Shown here piece by piece: positions 1 to 12,680 of a stretch of 64,000 nt of DNA. Under the pieces are notes generated by a model. It ran no database searches, was not told the DNA's origin, and saw nothing but the letters and a program-made list of their open reading frames with translations. A program made the position numbers and the translations under genes. Origin of the DNA: Melanocharis versteri (taxonomy: Eukaryota; Chordata; Aves; Passeriformes; Melanocharitidae). Within the stretch, counting starts at the first letter, position 1, and the number at the start of each line of letters is the position of its first letter. The stretch is taken from the NCBI GenBank assembly GCA_013397845.1, contig VZTG01000478.1, forward strand, positions 353,599 to 417,598, in the 5' to 3' direction.

Positions 1-2244
1 TGTTTTTACACTTACCTGGAGAAAGTAAAAAAGAATCATAAACAGAGCAATTGTCTCATATTACATTTATATCAGTGAGATGTGTAATAGTCTTTAAAAT
101 TATTTTTCACCTTGCTTATTATATGCATTCCTAGATTATGGTATTTGAAAAGAAAAGCTGAAGAGGGTTTCACTGTAAGCTGCAGAGTGAATAGCTGAGG
201 GATTCTTTTTTTAAGAATAGGACGTGTTTAGAAAAAGGACACAAAAGATTTACAGAAACCTTGGACAGAAATTGGCAATGAGAACTGAAATCCAGAAGAG
301 CGCCTGAGAAGGAAAATGTAGCTTACCCTACGCTGAAAATAATGTGTGACAACACAGGAATTCCCAGAGTGACAATTGGGAGATTACAACGATACTCTTT
401 AATTTTGGTAAGAGGTAGTTTTGCAGATACGCTCATAACATTTCATAACATTAATTTATAGCTTGCACCAGTAAGAAAAAATACAATGTTATGTTAATTT
501 TCTATTCTAATGTCACCTTCCTAACAGAATACTGAAGTTGTGCTGCTTGAGATAGTCGAGATGGTTGTCTATCGATGTTTGTATCACAAAGACGGCAAAA
601 GTAGCCTGACTAGGATGATGGTACATTGCACAATTCAAGCCACGATTTGCTCTAAGATTTCCTGTCTAATTATCTACAGTCTGATCGAATCAATCAACAT
701 CAGAATTAAATATCCAGTGAATAATACACCAAAGAGAATAAAACGTGCTGGACGGTTTTTCCTAGATTCTCTCTCTGAAATGCAGAGATATTCTTCTTCC
801 AACACAAAATAAATATTCAATGAATGAAAAAAACCATTAAAAGAACATTAGGCACCTCTATAACGAGCCTCTCCTCTTGCTCTGTACCTCTGCATGGAAA
901 TTTAAGATAAACACAATAAGAAAAATCAAAAAATATTGTTACAGAATCAATTACATTTAAGACTGAAAAAGTGTCCAATAAAGAGTGTGCTGATTCAGCT
1001 CCAGAATAAATGTTAAAGGTGCTGTGTTTTAGCAATTTTATGTAGACTGAATTATAAAACAGCAAACACGCAGTAAATTTTGGATACTTATAATTAGATT
1101 TTCAACATAAGAGAAGTTAAGCTCTGTATGTAAACGGCATTATTCAAAAGCTTGTCTTGAAAAAGAAAATTGCTGTTTGACAATTCTATAGAATATTCAA
1201 GAAAGGTAATTATACTGCAGTGGCTGTTAAAGACGCAGGTGTTGAATATAGTCACTGCTTCAGCTTTTACAGAAAACTATAGAACATGAAGAGAAAGGAG
1301 ACAATAACATTAGCACGGTGAAATATTCACCTCTGCAAGAGGAGTTTATATTATCTTTCTTTATAGATATACAGAAACTGTGGAGTAGCCCCCTTTTACC
1401 CCCTTAAGTTTTTAGATTATTTGAACCCTTTCTTGCGTAAAAAAGAGGAAAAGCACAGCATAGAGAAGGCCCTGACGTAAGATTCACCCAGGAAAAGGCA
1501 CAAGTGAAATGAAAATGGCAAGAAACCAGAGTGCCTCGTTTTTTAATGAAAGACCACATAATTAATCTGGAAAACAAAAGTGATTGACTAGCACCAGTGT
1601 GAAAGAAATGTACTGACTGACCCCCAGCGACTACACAAGTGCTCTGTGTCACTGTTGATCCACAGCTAACTGCTTTCTGAATTGCCTGTCCTTGGATACA
1701 ATGCACCACTCAGAGAAGCAGGCTAAAAATAAGTTCATTATTAGAGTTACACTTTTAATTAAGATGTTAGAACAATCAGCAAGTGCACATGAAACCAGAA
1801 GAGATGACATTTGGAAATATCAAACCTTGTTAAGGGGTGCACTGTTATTATCAGTCCTTACATTCAAGTAGCAAAGGAAAAATTCATCTGATGGATAAAG
1901 GATGCCTTTCACCCAGCACTTAGAGCCAGGTTCACGTATGGACTTGCATGTGGTGACTCTTGACTATCCTTCACTTCAAAATGCTCCGTGCCAGGAGCAG
2001 AAAACACAAGACAGATTTCAGAGCCTCAGTTTCTTAAGCAGGCACCTAGGAGATGCCATAATCCTGCACAGGCCACAGCCTCAGGCAACTAGTGAAAAAT
2101 CCACTTTTCCTACAGATCCAGGGGCCAGGCTGCACGTGTTGAGGAGCAATGTTGCACAGTGCTGGAGGGGGCCAGTCCCTGCCCTCCTGACATCCAGGTT
2201 TTCTCTGTGGAAAAGACAAGCTGGCTAACACAAGCAAACACCAT
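1..2244. other. AT-rich non-coding sequence, no gene seen
   Basis: No recognisable exon, promoter or intact repeat was seen. The open frames here (for example 1404-1709 minus and 1902-2228 plus) encode low-complexity, cysteine- or serine-rich peptides without a known domain, and the plus and minus frames overlap at 2046-2228, which is typical of chance frames. A short GGCACCT motif near 850 and the stretch 2040-2080 resemble fragments of very old interspersed repeats but are too short to classify. Confidence 0.6.
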
Positions 2245-2312
2245 GCTCTGTGGTGGTTAGAGCGCTTTCATGGGAAGCAAATCCTAGACCCCAGCCTGCT
2301 CAAATTCATTTC
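2245..2312 (+). repeat. tRNA-like relic, probably from a tRNA-derived SINE or a tRNA pseudogene
   Basis: A D-arm-like hairpin is visible: GCTC at 2245-2248 pairs with GAGC at 2260-2263 around a loop containing GTGGTTA. It is followed directly by GCTT (2264-2267) pairing with AAGC (2275-2278) around a seven-base loop. The stretch GTGGTTAGAGCGC fits the A-box of the RNA polymerase III internal promoter. A weak B-box-like string (CTCAAATTCATTTCC) lies at about 2299-2313. The T-arm does not fold properly and I could not find an acceptor stem, so this is not a working tRNA gene. Ancient tRNA-derived SINEs such as MIR/CORE-SINEs carry the same head and survive in low numbers in birds; a decayed tRNA copy is the alternative. 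Confidence 0.4.
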
Positions 2313-2320
2313 CTGCAGCA

Positions 2321-5311
2321 ATGAAACTGGCCAAGCAGCCAACTGATAGTCAAAGTACTTTCTGAGGTCTTTGAGGGGACAAGGATATGAAAGTCAATAG
2401 TGAGGGGGAAAAATGGAAAGGGAAAAGGCAAAATAGGAGGGAAGAGGCATTCCCGCTTAGACTGGGAAAGGGACTAAAATAATTGGGTTACAAACAGGCT
2501 TAGAGAGGAGATGAGCGCCGGGGTAATTAAAGATATATAGATCTGCTTCTACAGAATTCTGTGAATGTCCAAGGGTTTCTGGAAGTCGTTTTCATATAGG
2601 TGCCTAAATTGTCCTTACATTGCAACTGCTTTAAGTGTTTGAGGCACAGGCTTGCTCATTTTTCTTGGAAGCTAGAGCTCTACCAAAAAAATTAACGAAC
2701 TAACAAGGATGCATTCACCTTGCAGATCAAACTAGGAATTTGTTAGAGTGTGTTCAACTGGTGAGACAGCTTCAGGCACCTTCAGTTGAAGAGCCCATGA
2801 GAGGATGAAGCATTTTCATTACATACATTGCTCCAATAGGTTTCTGTATGGTCATACTTCTATGCAATACAATCACCAGTGTCATGGTAATGGAATGATG
2901 CCCAGCAGCTAGCCCTGAGATGAATTTACTGAAAGCACCAGCTTCTCTGAATGGTGCAAACAAGCAGGTACTTCAGAAAGACATGATAGGAAAAACAGAG
3001 AATGTAAATTTATGGTAAAGGCAGCAAATTTCATTATTATCCTTTGCAAGTGTTAAATGTGATCACATCTGGGAGAAGAATAGCATCCTTTCTTGCTAGG
3101 AATGCAACTGAACAGGCTGAAAGGTGCCTGAGGTGACTTCTAATAGCTTCCAAAGCTAGGAATACACACCTAGCACACCGGGTCAAAAATGGGCAAATGG
3201 TCCACAGGACAAGGCTGTAAGCATGTTAAAGAGAAGTTTTATTCTTTTTAGACTTCTGTGATTACCTGATGACAAAATCTATCAAAATATATAAATAAGG
3301 TGGGTTCTGGCCCTCTCTGTTCTATCAAGAAACTTCTTCAACCAAAAGAAGCAGGCTTAATTTAATGGCCACCACCATCAGGCTTCTTCACAGTGCTCTA
3401 TTATGCATCAGCCAATGCTTCAGGAGGCAAAGGTGAAGAGATGCTTTAGCTACTTGCAAGAATTATTATATACTTTGACCTGATTAAAAGATTCTGGTCG
3501 AACAAAAGTATTGTAGGTCTAGGTTTTATATTATTTTTTGTCAGCGTGGGGTACGTTTGTGTCACAGAGGTAGGAATACCTGTAGGAATAGGACTGTGGG
3601 AGCCAGGATGATAAATGCAGTAACCAGAGAACTGTGGTTGCTCACATACTGAGCACCAATATAAAATTGCAGTTGCTGTGAAGTCGCTTGGGTACCTCAG
3701 TTATGATGGAAGACTTCACTTCTCCAAACGTGGAGGGATCCTGCAGAGGCTTTACAAGGCACAAAAGGCATCCTCCTTTTCCCAAAAATACTAATTTGTA
3801 CTACGAAATGCCCTTTGAAATCAACTGGAAATGAAACACCTTAGTAACACTGATAACATATCACATACAGCCTTAATAAGACAGGAGAAAGGTAGGAAAT
3901 GGAGAATCAAAAGATTTCTTTCAGGACAAAACTAGGGAAGCTTCTTGGCACTGGATAACAATTATTCTGCCTAGAAAAGTGATTTTTCCAGTTATAAAAG
4001 TGAGAAGTAAAATCTGGAAAAAAATATAAGTTTTATGTAGACGTGAGAGAATTAGAAATACATTTTCTTGTGGAGAAAAGAATGCCCGAAAAAGGCTAAA
4101 TATACTTAGCACTGATGTTGATGAGTAGGAACATGGCTTTTGTGAAGTGGGAGCTGGACAAGTAGTGAAAACCTCACTGGAGATAAGGGTCACTGGTCAT
4201 ATTTCAGGTATGCCATTTCGTCTCTGTTTAATTTTATTACTACTTTGTAGAAAAGGCTTTTTCAAAAGATACTTTCAGCTCACTACATTAAAGCATATAT
4301 TTCTGATTTTCTTGCCTTTTCATGTACGTAAGGACATTTAACTACCTAAAATCTTTCCCTGTACCTGCAAAGGGAGACATCTTGAACAGTCAGACAAGGA
4401 ATGGCATGGTTCCAGTTCCACAGAGGTCCTACTTCTGGGCTACAAATGGACCATTGCTGTGGCAGGGGTGAAACAGGACCTGAAACTCATGGCAATGGCG
4501 CTGCAGTGTGTCACACATTGTATGGGCTCTTGTACAGGCAGCTCTAACTGAGAAAGAAGGTGGATTGCAGGATTGCTCCTGTGGTTACTGTCCTGCTTTA
4601 CAAACATGGGGAATTCTGGGTTTGTGCATGAGTGGAAAGAAGGATGAGAGCTGATTTCCAGACACCATTGCAGGTGCCTTGTCTTAGAAAAAAAGAGCTC
4701 CTGTCAACAAGGAAGAGCAGAATGCAAGGAGCAAAGAAGACATTGGCAGGACTTCGATATTTTTTATAGTGCCTGATTTTTCTAGACAAATCTTTCAGGA
4801 CTCCAACAGCAACATCAAGACAGAAATTACAGAAGCCACAAAATGAGGACAGAGCAAGGAAATCTCTCAATAATACATTTTTATCCCTGTTTTGATATTT
4901 CATAGATGGACTTGCAATCATTAAATTATGTAAGTACCCTCTCTGGGCTTGGTTGATTAATGAAGGTCTCCTGGTGGGCTCTAGGTGAAGTAGTGTTGGG
5001 TGCCTAAGTGGTGGCAAGAGAGCAGATGAGTATCAGAAAATGATTGTGAAGATGAATTTGAAGGAGAGCAGTGCAGCTGCTCTCTCTTTTTCATGTATTT
5101 CATAGAACAGAGAAAGAATCAGGTGTCTTGCAAACACATTTCAGACAAGCATTCTGACAGCAACCAATAATGCCTAGGAAAAGGTCCAGGCAACAAAGAA
5201 AAAGCCTGAGTAAAAATAACCTCCCAAGTCCCTTACCTCCATAACAAAATACACCCTTCAAACAGAGTGCTTGACAGAGGAATTTATTCCCCCACCAAGT
5301 TGTTTCTATTT
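2321..5311. other. Non-coding sequence between tRNA-like relic and CR1
   Basis: No gene recognised. A purine-rich run lies at about 2398-2452. The strings GGTGCCTAAA near 2600 and GGGTGCCTAAG near 5000 look like scraps of an old dispersed repeat. The 139-codon minus-strand frame at 4598-5017 has no recognisable domain and no coding-like context; I treat it as chance. Confidence 0.55.
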
Positions 5312-5312
5312 T

Positions 5313-5634
5313 CATAGAATCAGAGGCTGGTTTGGGTTGGAAGGGCCCTTAAAGGCCCTCAAACTCCAACCCCCCTGCCATGGGCAGGTACTCCTCTTAC
5401 TAGACCAGGTTACTCAGAGTCCCATCCAGCCTGGTATTGAACACCTCCAAGGACGGGCCATCCACAACTTCTCTGGGCAACCTGTTCCAGTGCTTCATCA
5501 CACCCAGTGTGAGAAATTTTTAATCTAAACCTACCCTTCTTCAGCTTCAGCCCATTTCCGCTTGTCCTACTGCAGCACGCCCTTGTGAAAAGTTCCTCTC
5601 CAGCCTTCTTGTAAGACTCTTTATATACTGGAAC
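5313..5634 (-). mobile_element. CR1 LINE, 5'-truncated 3' end
   Basis: CR1 is the dominant non-LTR retrotransposon of birds and most copies are severely 5'-truncated. Read on the plus strand, the block starts with CATAGAATCA (reverse of the typical CR1 tail), then a GGTTTGGGTTGGAAGGG segment, then GCCATGGGCAGG, the CCATCCAGCCTGG segment, CAACCTGTTCCAGTG and TTCCTCTCCAGCCTTCTTG, in the order expected for the reverse complement of a CR1 3' region. About 320 bp remain, covering the end of ORF2 and the short 3' UTR. It holds no functional reverse transcriptase. Similarity to the remembered consensus is fairly high, so this is the least decayed CR1 in the window. The open frame at 5271-5528 (plus) is a shadow of this element. 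Confidence 0.93.
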
Positions 5635-8600
5635 TTACACATTTTATTTCATGGTTGTCTTTTGCTTAGTGATTTTCCATCTTTACTGAAGACTGACAGA
5701 AAAACTACCTGAAGCAACAGTTGTGCTTTCAGATGTTAGTGATTCCCAGAACAGATGGAAAAATGCCTGTGGTTGCTATTTCAGCATATGTAAGGTGAAT
5801 ATTCAACACCTGTATTATGAAGCATGACTAAAATTCATTTTGACAATGTTATAGAAAAAATTGCTATCTCAAAAGGATATCATATGAAGAAGCAAGTGAT
5901 TCAATCAAATATGTAAAATATTAATACTGCTGATTTACAAAGAAGCATTTTTTCTCCTTTGGTGCCTTGATTTGAATGATGAATTGCAGGTGAAATCTGC
6001 TGGAGGCCAGGGACTCAACTGTTTCCCTAGGAGTGTTTAAAACCAAAGCATGTTGTTTAAGAGAAACCTGCAAAGGTGGCAAGGATGTTAAGACGCCTTC
6101 ACTAAGTCACTAAGCCAAGTCCCTCACAATAGCAGTCACTGTTGAAAATGCCCCTTGTTGTAGCAAGCATTGCTTTTGAATTCACAAAATCAAGTCACCT
6201 GCTGCTGTTTCAAATATTCTAGTAGAAAAAGAGATTCATGGTACAGTATAAACACGTACATTGATTTACTGCTGCTATTCATATCCAAAAGGATATGGGT
6301 TCCAGCCACACCATAGATATATAACCATACAGCCCTTCTGAGGTTTCTTGGGATGGGAAGCACATGCAGCACACATAACATAAAACATGTTCTCATTAAT
6401 GCTTCTCAGTATGCACAATCATAAAGAACATCAATCTGGTTACATTCTCAGATCAATCCTGCCCCCCACTGAAGTCAAAGGAAACTAACCTGTTGGTTTC
6501 AATAGCACCCAGCCTTTTATAAATTGGCAGACATTCATAAGTAAGAAGCATGAATTCATTGTAAGAAGCGATGAATTACTGCTCAGAAAGAGCAGTGAGT
6601 CCTCACAGCTATGTGCTAAGTGTTATGAAACGTTGTGATTGGTGTACCTATTTCCACTAGTGTTCACAGAACAGCTGGGGATAAATTTCACAGCTTTGAA
6701 AATTTATTCCCAGATGTTTAATAACCAAAGTATAAAATTGGATTGAGAAATATTAGATTGTTCAGTACAGTAACAAGACAGATAATTAATACCACCATAA
6801 ATGACACAAACCCTTTCTATGCAGATTTCTAACTGTAACAATAAATCTCATAGATCAATATGACAGACCCAGTTGAACGGACTGTGTCAAAGTTCAGATT
6901 TTCCTAAACTCACCTTACTATTTTAACATAAATACCTAATTTTCTTATTTCCCTTTAAGCTTTTACCACTGGGGCCAAGGCCTCAATTTAAAATAATTTG
7001 GATATCCATTTCTTGTAACTCTTCTTTTGGATCTCTCTTCCCCCATCCCAGAGCAACTTGTATGCCATCTTCCTTTTCATATATCTACCCCAAATCCATT
7101 TGATAGAAATATAAACATGGTTAAACAAAACCTCAAGAAATGTGTGACATTCTGTCAATAACTAAAACCTCATTGTAAAGTTGTACAACAGCATTCTATT
7201 TTCAAAATCAAGTGTGTTTCCCAGCTAAATAATTTTGCTCAGAACACCAAGACATGGTTGAACTGGCAAAAATCCAAAACCTTTGAGCAACCATAGACAT
7301 GGTTGTGTGTTAAGCACATTAGGTCTCTTAAATTATTACCCCTTCATAAACAGATCCATATTAATATGCTCTGTGCATCTAACCTCTTTTATAGTGCTTA
7401 AATTAGCTTGGTCCAACTTGATTTTCTATTCCCATGGAGTCAATGGAAGTCTGACTGAAGAAAAAGTTAAGGATCTCATAAACAAATCCTTGGTATAGCT
7501 GTAAGAGCATCTCTTCTTTTGTATTTAAGAATGTAGTTAACCCTGTCAAGAATTTTTGTTGAAAAGCAGCTAGCCATCATTTTGATATTTTTAATAAATG
7601 TCTTACTATTCCCAGAGGGAATCTAAACTGGTTAAGTGTCTTGGCCCAAAGCCTACATTTCTATCATCCTATTTGCTATATTCAGAATTTCAGTATCATC
7701 TTTTGGATCAGTTACTCTTTATTTAGCTTAATCACATGATGGAAGAACAGAACAGGAATTATCACATTCATCAACCAAAATCAGTGGAAATGCTAATTCA
7801 AATAATAAAGCCAGGACAAGTTTAATTTAAATAAAGTGAATTTTGGGGTTTTTTTCTTGTAGTAGAAGTTTGGTTATTTGTGGTGGATTTTTTTTTTCAT
7901 AAAAAACCTGTAGATGTTTTTTCTGTTTATGCTCTAAATATTTAGATCTAAAGTAGAACTGATCCTTTCTAGCAAAATAAATTCACAAAAATTCATGCTA
8001 AGCCCTACAATTACATACAGGTACTGTTTTAAAAACTTGGTTAAAAGATATCAAATGATACACGCTGAACCTGCTGTGAGTAAATAAAATTGCACAGGTT
8101 TGATCGCCTGACTGTTGGAAGTATACACATAGCAGAAGCTCTGGAGAGCAGGCAATCTGGAATATACATGTACTGTCATTTGGTATGTGCATTACATACA
8201 TAGCTTTATATATTTACTACGTGTATTTATATTATATATTACTATTAAATCCATTCCATCCACTCAACTATAGGGGCATTTTTCAAGGACAGTATAAAAA
8301 TGTCTACTATGATACAGTTCGTAAACTTATTGCTGTATTTCAGTCCAAAATGTGTTTGAAAAATACACTTTCTCAATAATGCTTAGTTGAAGCAATTCCA
8401 TTTTGATGGAGATTTTCTAACTTGACTCCCAAATTCAGCTGATCTAGATATGTGGCTAGGCAGTATAACCACTATGAAATCCTTTCCTATCACAAATGCT
8501 TATTGCCATTGCAAATAGCTGGCTGTCAGAGGGTTTACAGATTTGTAATTCAGACAACAATCAGATCAGTGTTTGTCTAACCCAGAGGCAATTCTGTATC

Positions 8601-9625
8601 TGGGCTACTCTCTGCATTTAGCTCGTCATAATTTTCCTCCTAATGTGGAATGCTATTGTCTGCAGGAAGTTTACAGCTTTTTCTGTTTGAAAATCCAGAT
8701 TACCTTGATGGGTGGCTTGGAAGACACAGCAGAATACAATATATCCTGTCTCTGCCCTGGAGGGTTTTTGGCCATGACCTCACCTTTGCCTGTTTTCTCA
8801 GATATGGCAAACTCAGTATCTCTGCTAACATCACAGAACCAGGACTTCCTAGGAACTTGGAGATCAGGCCACACATGTCAAGTGCAAATCAGGCATCTGG
8901 TTCTCTCCTAATACACAAGGACAATACAATCCACAATTTAACCTAAGTACTGCAAAAGACATTTTGACAGCGTCCGCCAGGGACTCAATTTTCTTGCTTT
9001 AGATGTTACTGAAAGTAGTCTTGTGGTAAGAACAGTAGATTTGGACAAAAGCTCAGTCTTTTCTGGAGTGTTACCACCCCTACTGAGCTATTCTCAAAGT
9101 ATAAATTTTTTGACATATAATCAGAAGAAGACCTAGGAGCTGACTTATGCCCTTTTCAAGGATAAACGTGGAAGAAGCACATAGCATTTCAGAGTTTAGC
9201 TGAATACACTTAGTTCTAGATACACTGAATGCAACCTTTAAAAATTTTCTGAGCTTCTCTGAAATTCAAAATTCAGTGAATATGGGAAAAAGGAAATTAT
9301 CCCTGTAGGATAATTTTCAGATAAAATGTTACAGACTGCTTGATGAGATCACTGAGACCACTCCTCTAACTCAGGTGAAGCCTGCTCAACTAGGAAACAG
9401 ATGGTCCAAGGTCTAGTCTCACCAACGACCTCTCCATGAAAATTAATTAATTGGCATGTACTGTACTTTTTTAAGGAATGGGAATAAGATGCTTCATGAA
9501 TATGCATTAAATGCTTGTTGAAATCAAGAGGTCTTCTTTTTTAACTACCTCTGTTTTCCCAATCAATGTACCCTAGAGGTATATAATGAAGTCGTAAGTA
9601 AATAGCATTTTAGTTATTAGGAATA
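5635..9625. other. AT-rich non-coding sequence
   Basis: No exon or intact repeat recognised. Two stretches (6451-6480 and 7429-7453) carry a CCACTGAAGTCAA- or GGAGTCAATGGAAG-type motif that recurs elsewhere in the window and may mark old repeat scraps. The overlapping frames at 8573-8946 on both strands show no known domain. Short poly-T runs occur near 7850-7900. Confidence 0.55.
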
Positions 9626-9655
9626 GCTGGGGGTTGAGGAGGTGGAGGGGTGGAA
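9626..9655 (+). other. G-rich tract, weak G-quadruplex candidate
   Basis: Runs GGGGG, GG, GG, GG and GGGG occur within about 30 bp, broken by one to three other bases. At most a two-tetrad quadruplex could form on the plus strand. No promoter or gene is next to it. Confidence 0.35.
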
Positions 9656-11821
9656 CATGGAAAATATTCTTTTTCTTGCCAAAAAGTATTTACATGTATT
9701 TTTTTTAACTTGATCATTGATAGTCTCTGTATTGTTTGGGCCCTGATATTAACATTGTGAAGTAGAAACAGAAACATAAAGTGACCTGTTACTTATGTTT
9801 AGAAGCTATTTCTACATTGACAGTAGATGTGTAGAAGACGAAATGACTGCTTCGTGATAAAAATAATTTTATATTTCAGTGTGACAGCATCTTATCCTAT
9901 ACTCCTGAGAGTAGCCTATACTCCACTTAGCAGACCTATTAGCTTCAAGAGGACTTCTTGCGCATGAGAAGTTTGTGGGACTAAAGTGACAATGTATTGT
10001 TATTCTAAAGGGACGACCCCCTGAGCTCATACCCACCGGCACAGAGCGAGGCAAGTCAGCCCAGAACGGAGCCATATCTGCAGCAGCACTGGGTGACTTC
10101 CACTGAAGACTATAATGGTCAGTTCTAGCACTGCTGCTCCAGTGCAGGCTGTAAAATGTTTAAGAGGAAGCAGGAGAGTGGGAGATGGGAGGGAGTTCAA
10201 AACATGTCAAAAAAGTCTTAGTAGACAAAAAAGAAGCAGAGAAAAAGAGCAGAAGTAAATTAATCTTCCTGAAGTATATTACATAAGGGGAAATGCCTGG
10301 TAGTCGTTATTTGCTGTAACAACCCAAGACAAATGAGCAGCCAGTGTGTTAGCTCTGATGAAGGACATGCAAGAAAGACAATGGCTTTCCATTTTTAAGT
10401 TAATCAGTACCCAAGTGATGTATTTCTGAAAAATAATAAAATGGATTAATCAGGAGCTAGGGGAAAGAAGAGGCCAGACATTTTATTTCCACCACGTGTA
10501 GATGAAATATACATAACATAATAAAGGGCTGCTGTCGACTATCTGCAGGAAGAGCACCTGGAAGATTAAAGCTGTGGACATAACATTAACAAAGTACAGA
10601 CCACACTGAATTAATGAGCACTGGAGATAGACATTCAGTGGAGTCTTAATTTATTTTCCTTTTCTAGCTCATCCTTTAAGAAAATGACAGTGTCTTCTTA
10701 TCGATTTTACACTCAGAGATCAATCAGAATTGCCCTGACTCAGACAAAATTTACAGCACTCCCTGACACTGCCTCGAGCATCTGGGCCTAAACAGACATT
10801 ACAAGGAAGCAATACATCATGTTTGTATGTAGAGCTTGACATGCTTAAAAATAAGCTAATCTGTAGTGGAATTTCCTTCTTTTTGACAAGTTGTTCTGCC
10901 CAGCTCTTCGGCCCCTTGTTATGAATTTCTCTCCTAGCTCTACTATTAATTATAACATGCACATAGGATTCATGTATTTAGACCCTGAGGGAGGTCATCT
11001 GCTCTGAAGTTTTAGATAAAATATAAACTAACAGATCACTCCTACTTAAACAATGTGAAATGTCACTCTGATGCACTCCATAAAAAAACCTAGAGGTGTT
11101 CCGTCAAGAGCTATGATCAATTCTGACAACCCAACAATATCAGAGCTAAATGATGGGCCTCTACATTCCCAAACAGCCCTCCGTGGAAATTGCTGTATCC
11201 GGAAGCTCTTTTGTGCAAGTAACTAGCTGTATTAAATGCAATAATTACAGAAAAGACACAGGCTGGGATGCTCAGGCAGTAGTAGGCTAAGGTAACTTAT
11301 TCCTGCACAACAATTCATCTTGTACCTAGGGTTTGCCTCCCAGCTAGGGATTGCTTCCCAGGAGGAAGAGAGGTCTCTTCTGCACTGCAGACCTCAAGAC
11401 CAGACAGTTCCTTCTGGGCTCAAAAGAGAGAGCTGTTTTACAAAATGTTTGCTGCATTCCACTTGAAGAAATATCAAGACCAGAGCTAAGAAAGAACTAG
11501 CATGTATCTGAGAACAAATGAGGATCAGCAGGTTTTTCTGAATTTAAATGTTTCATCTCCTTCAGGCAGTGATTTATTGGTTGTTTCAGTACCTAAAAGA
11601 AGCATTGAGGGACCAAGAGCTAAAATGTTTATGGAATGTCCCAAAACCAGAATTTTTTTGGGGTCTTTGTTGTTTTCCTTTTCATCTTTGATCATCTGAC
11701 AAAATACAGGGTGGAGCTGAGGACAATTCCTTCTAGACATTACATATTTTCAATGTACAGCAGAATCCTCTGTTCCCTTTGCTTTCTGGGAAGTTCAGCA
11801 TATCACAAGGTTCAGCCAGTT

Positions 11822-11825
<4 letters not shown>
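9656..11825. other. Non-coding sequence with a CpG-retaining patch
   Basis: Mostly AT-rich and featureless. The part at 10011-10075 keeps several CpG dinucleotides (GACGACC, ACCGGC, GCGAGG, AACGG), unusual against the CpG-poor surroundings. A purine-rich run lies at 10162-10194. The minus frame 9869-10075 spans the CpG patch but gives no recognisable peptide. No gene can be called. Confidence 0.5.

Positions 11826-11859
<34 letters not shown>
11826..11859. repeat. (TA)n dinucleotide microsatellite
   Basis: A nearly uninterrupted TA run of about 30 bp follows a short TACATACA lead-in. It is likely length-polymorphic. The C-terminal IYIYIYIY string of the frame at 11636-11884 is simply a translation of this repeat. 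Confidence 0.95.
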
Positions 11860-11863
<4 letters not shown>

Positions 11864-12640
11864 GGTATTAACTGGGATGCTTGAGAGTATAGCACAAAAC
11901 TTTCCTCTCTCTTGGAACAAGCCCAAGTCACAGCGTACAATTTCAAGACTTTGAACTCGTCCTATTACATTCTAGTTCGTTAAGGGTCCTGTTCACATTT
12001 CGCTTGGTTAAACACTAATAAGCAAAAAAATACATAAATTCTTCTTATTTGTGCAAGCAGAACAGCTGTAGCCAAAGGTTACAAATACTCATTGTAGCAG
12101 AGGATTCTGCTGTTTCTCCACCTGCTAATTCTTCATGCTAGTGGAAGTAAAAGCATGTAATTTTTTGACTTGAAACAAGGTTGAAGAAACAAAACTGATA
12201 CCAAATTGTTAGCAAGATAAAATGATAGCTGACTCACAATCCAAACTCTGATACACAGAAAAATGACAACATGCAGAAAAGCAAATGTTACATGGTTTAT
12301 TTATGACACCTCAGTATGATTTGCCCTCAAGTACTATGATAGTAAATTACTACAGTTTCAAAAACCAGTATGATGAACACTGATTTATTTTACATTTTCT
12401 CCTTTCCCTTCATTTGTGATTGTCTGACACAGTGGGACCAGCCCTCAAGAAATTAGAAAGATATCATCTTGTGAGGGATATTGCACTTATTTTCCCTGCA
12501 GGTGTCTTTTCCCTGATACTGTCTCTGCCTCTTTTAGCCTCTGGTTATCCTCTCATGCTACCTGAGCACCTGGCTGCTCTTAGCATAAGCTTGAAAAGAA
12601 ATCAGTATTTTCTCCCAGAATGAGGATAGGGACAAGTTCT
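11860..12640. other. AT-rich non-coding sequence
   Basis: Nothing recognisable beyond ordinary AT-rich intergenic sequence. Confidence 0.5.
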
Positions 12641-12680
12641 ATTTTTTTTTTATTATTTTTTTAATTTTTTTTTTTTTAAT
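12641..12680. repeat. T-rich low-complexity tract
   Basis: Poly-T runs interrupted by single A or AA give about 40 bp of pure T/A. It could be the poly-A tail of a minus-strand retrocopy, but no recognisable retrocopy adjoins it. The lysine-rich end of the minus frame 12639-12881 is this tract. Confidence 0.85.

Noticed and set aside
5271..5528. 85-codon frame
   Set aside because: Translation of the antisense of a CR1 3' end; the similar frame at 18279-18533 has the same origin, which explains their mutual similarity.
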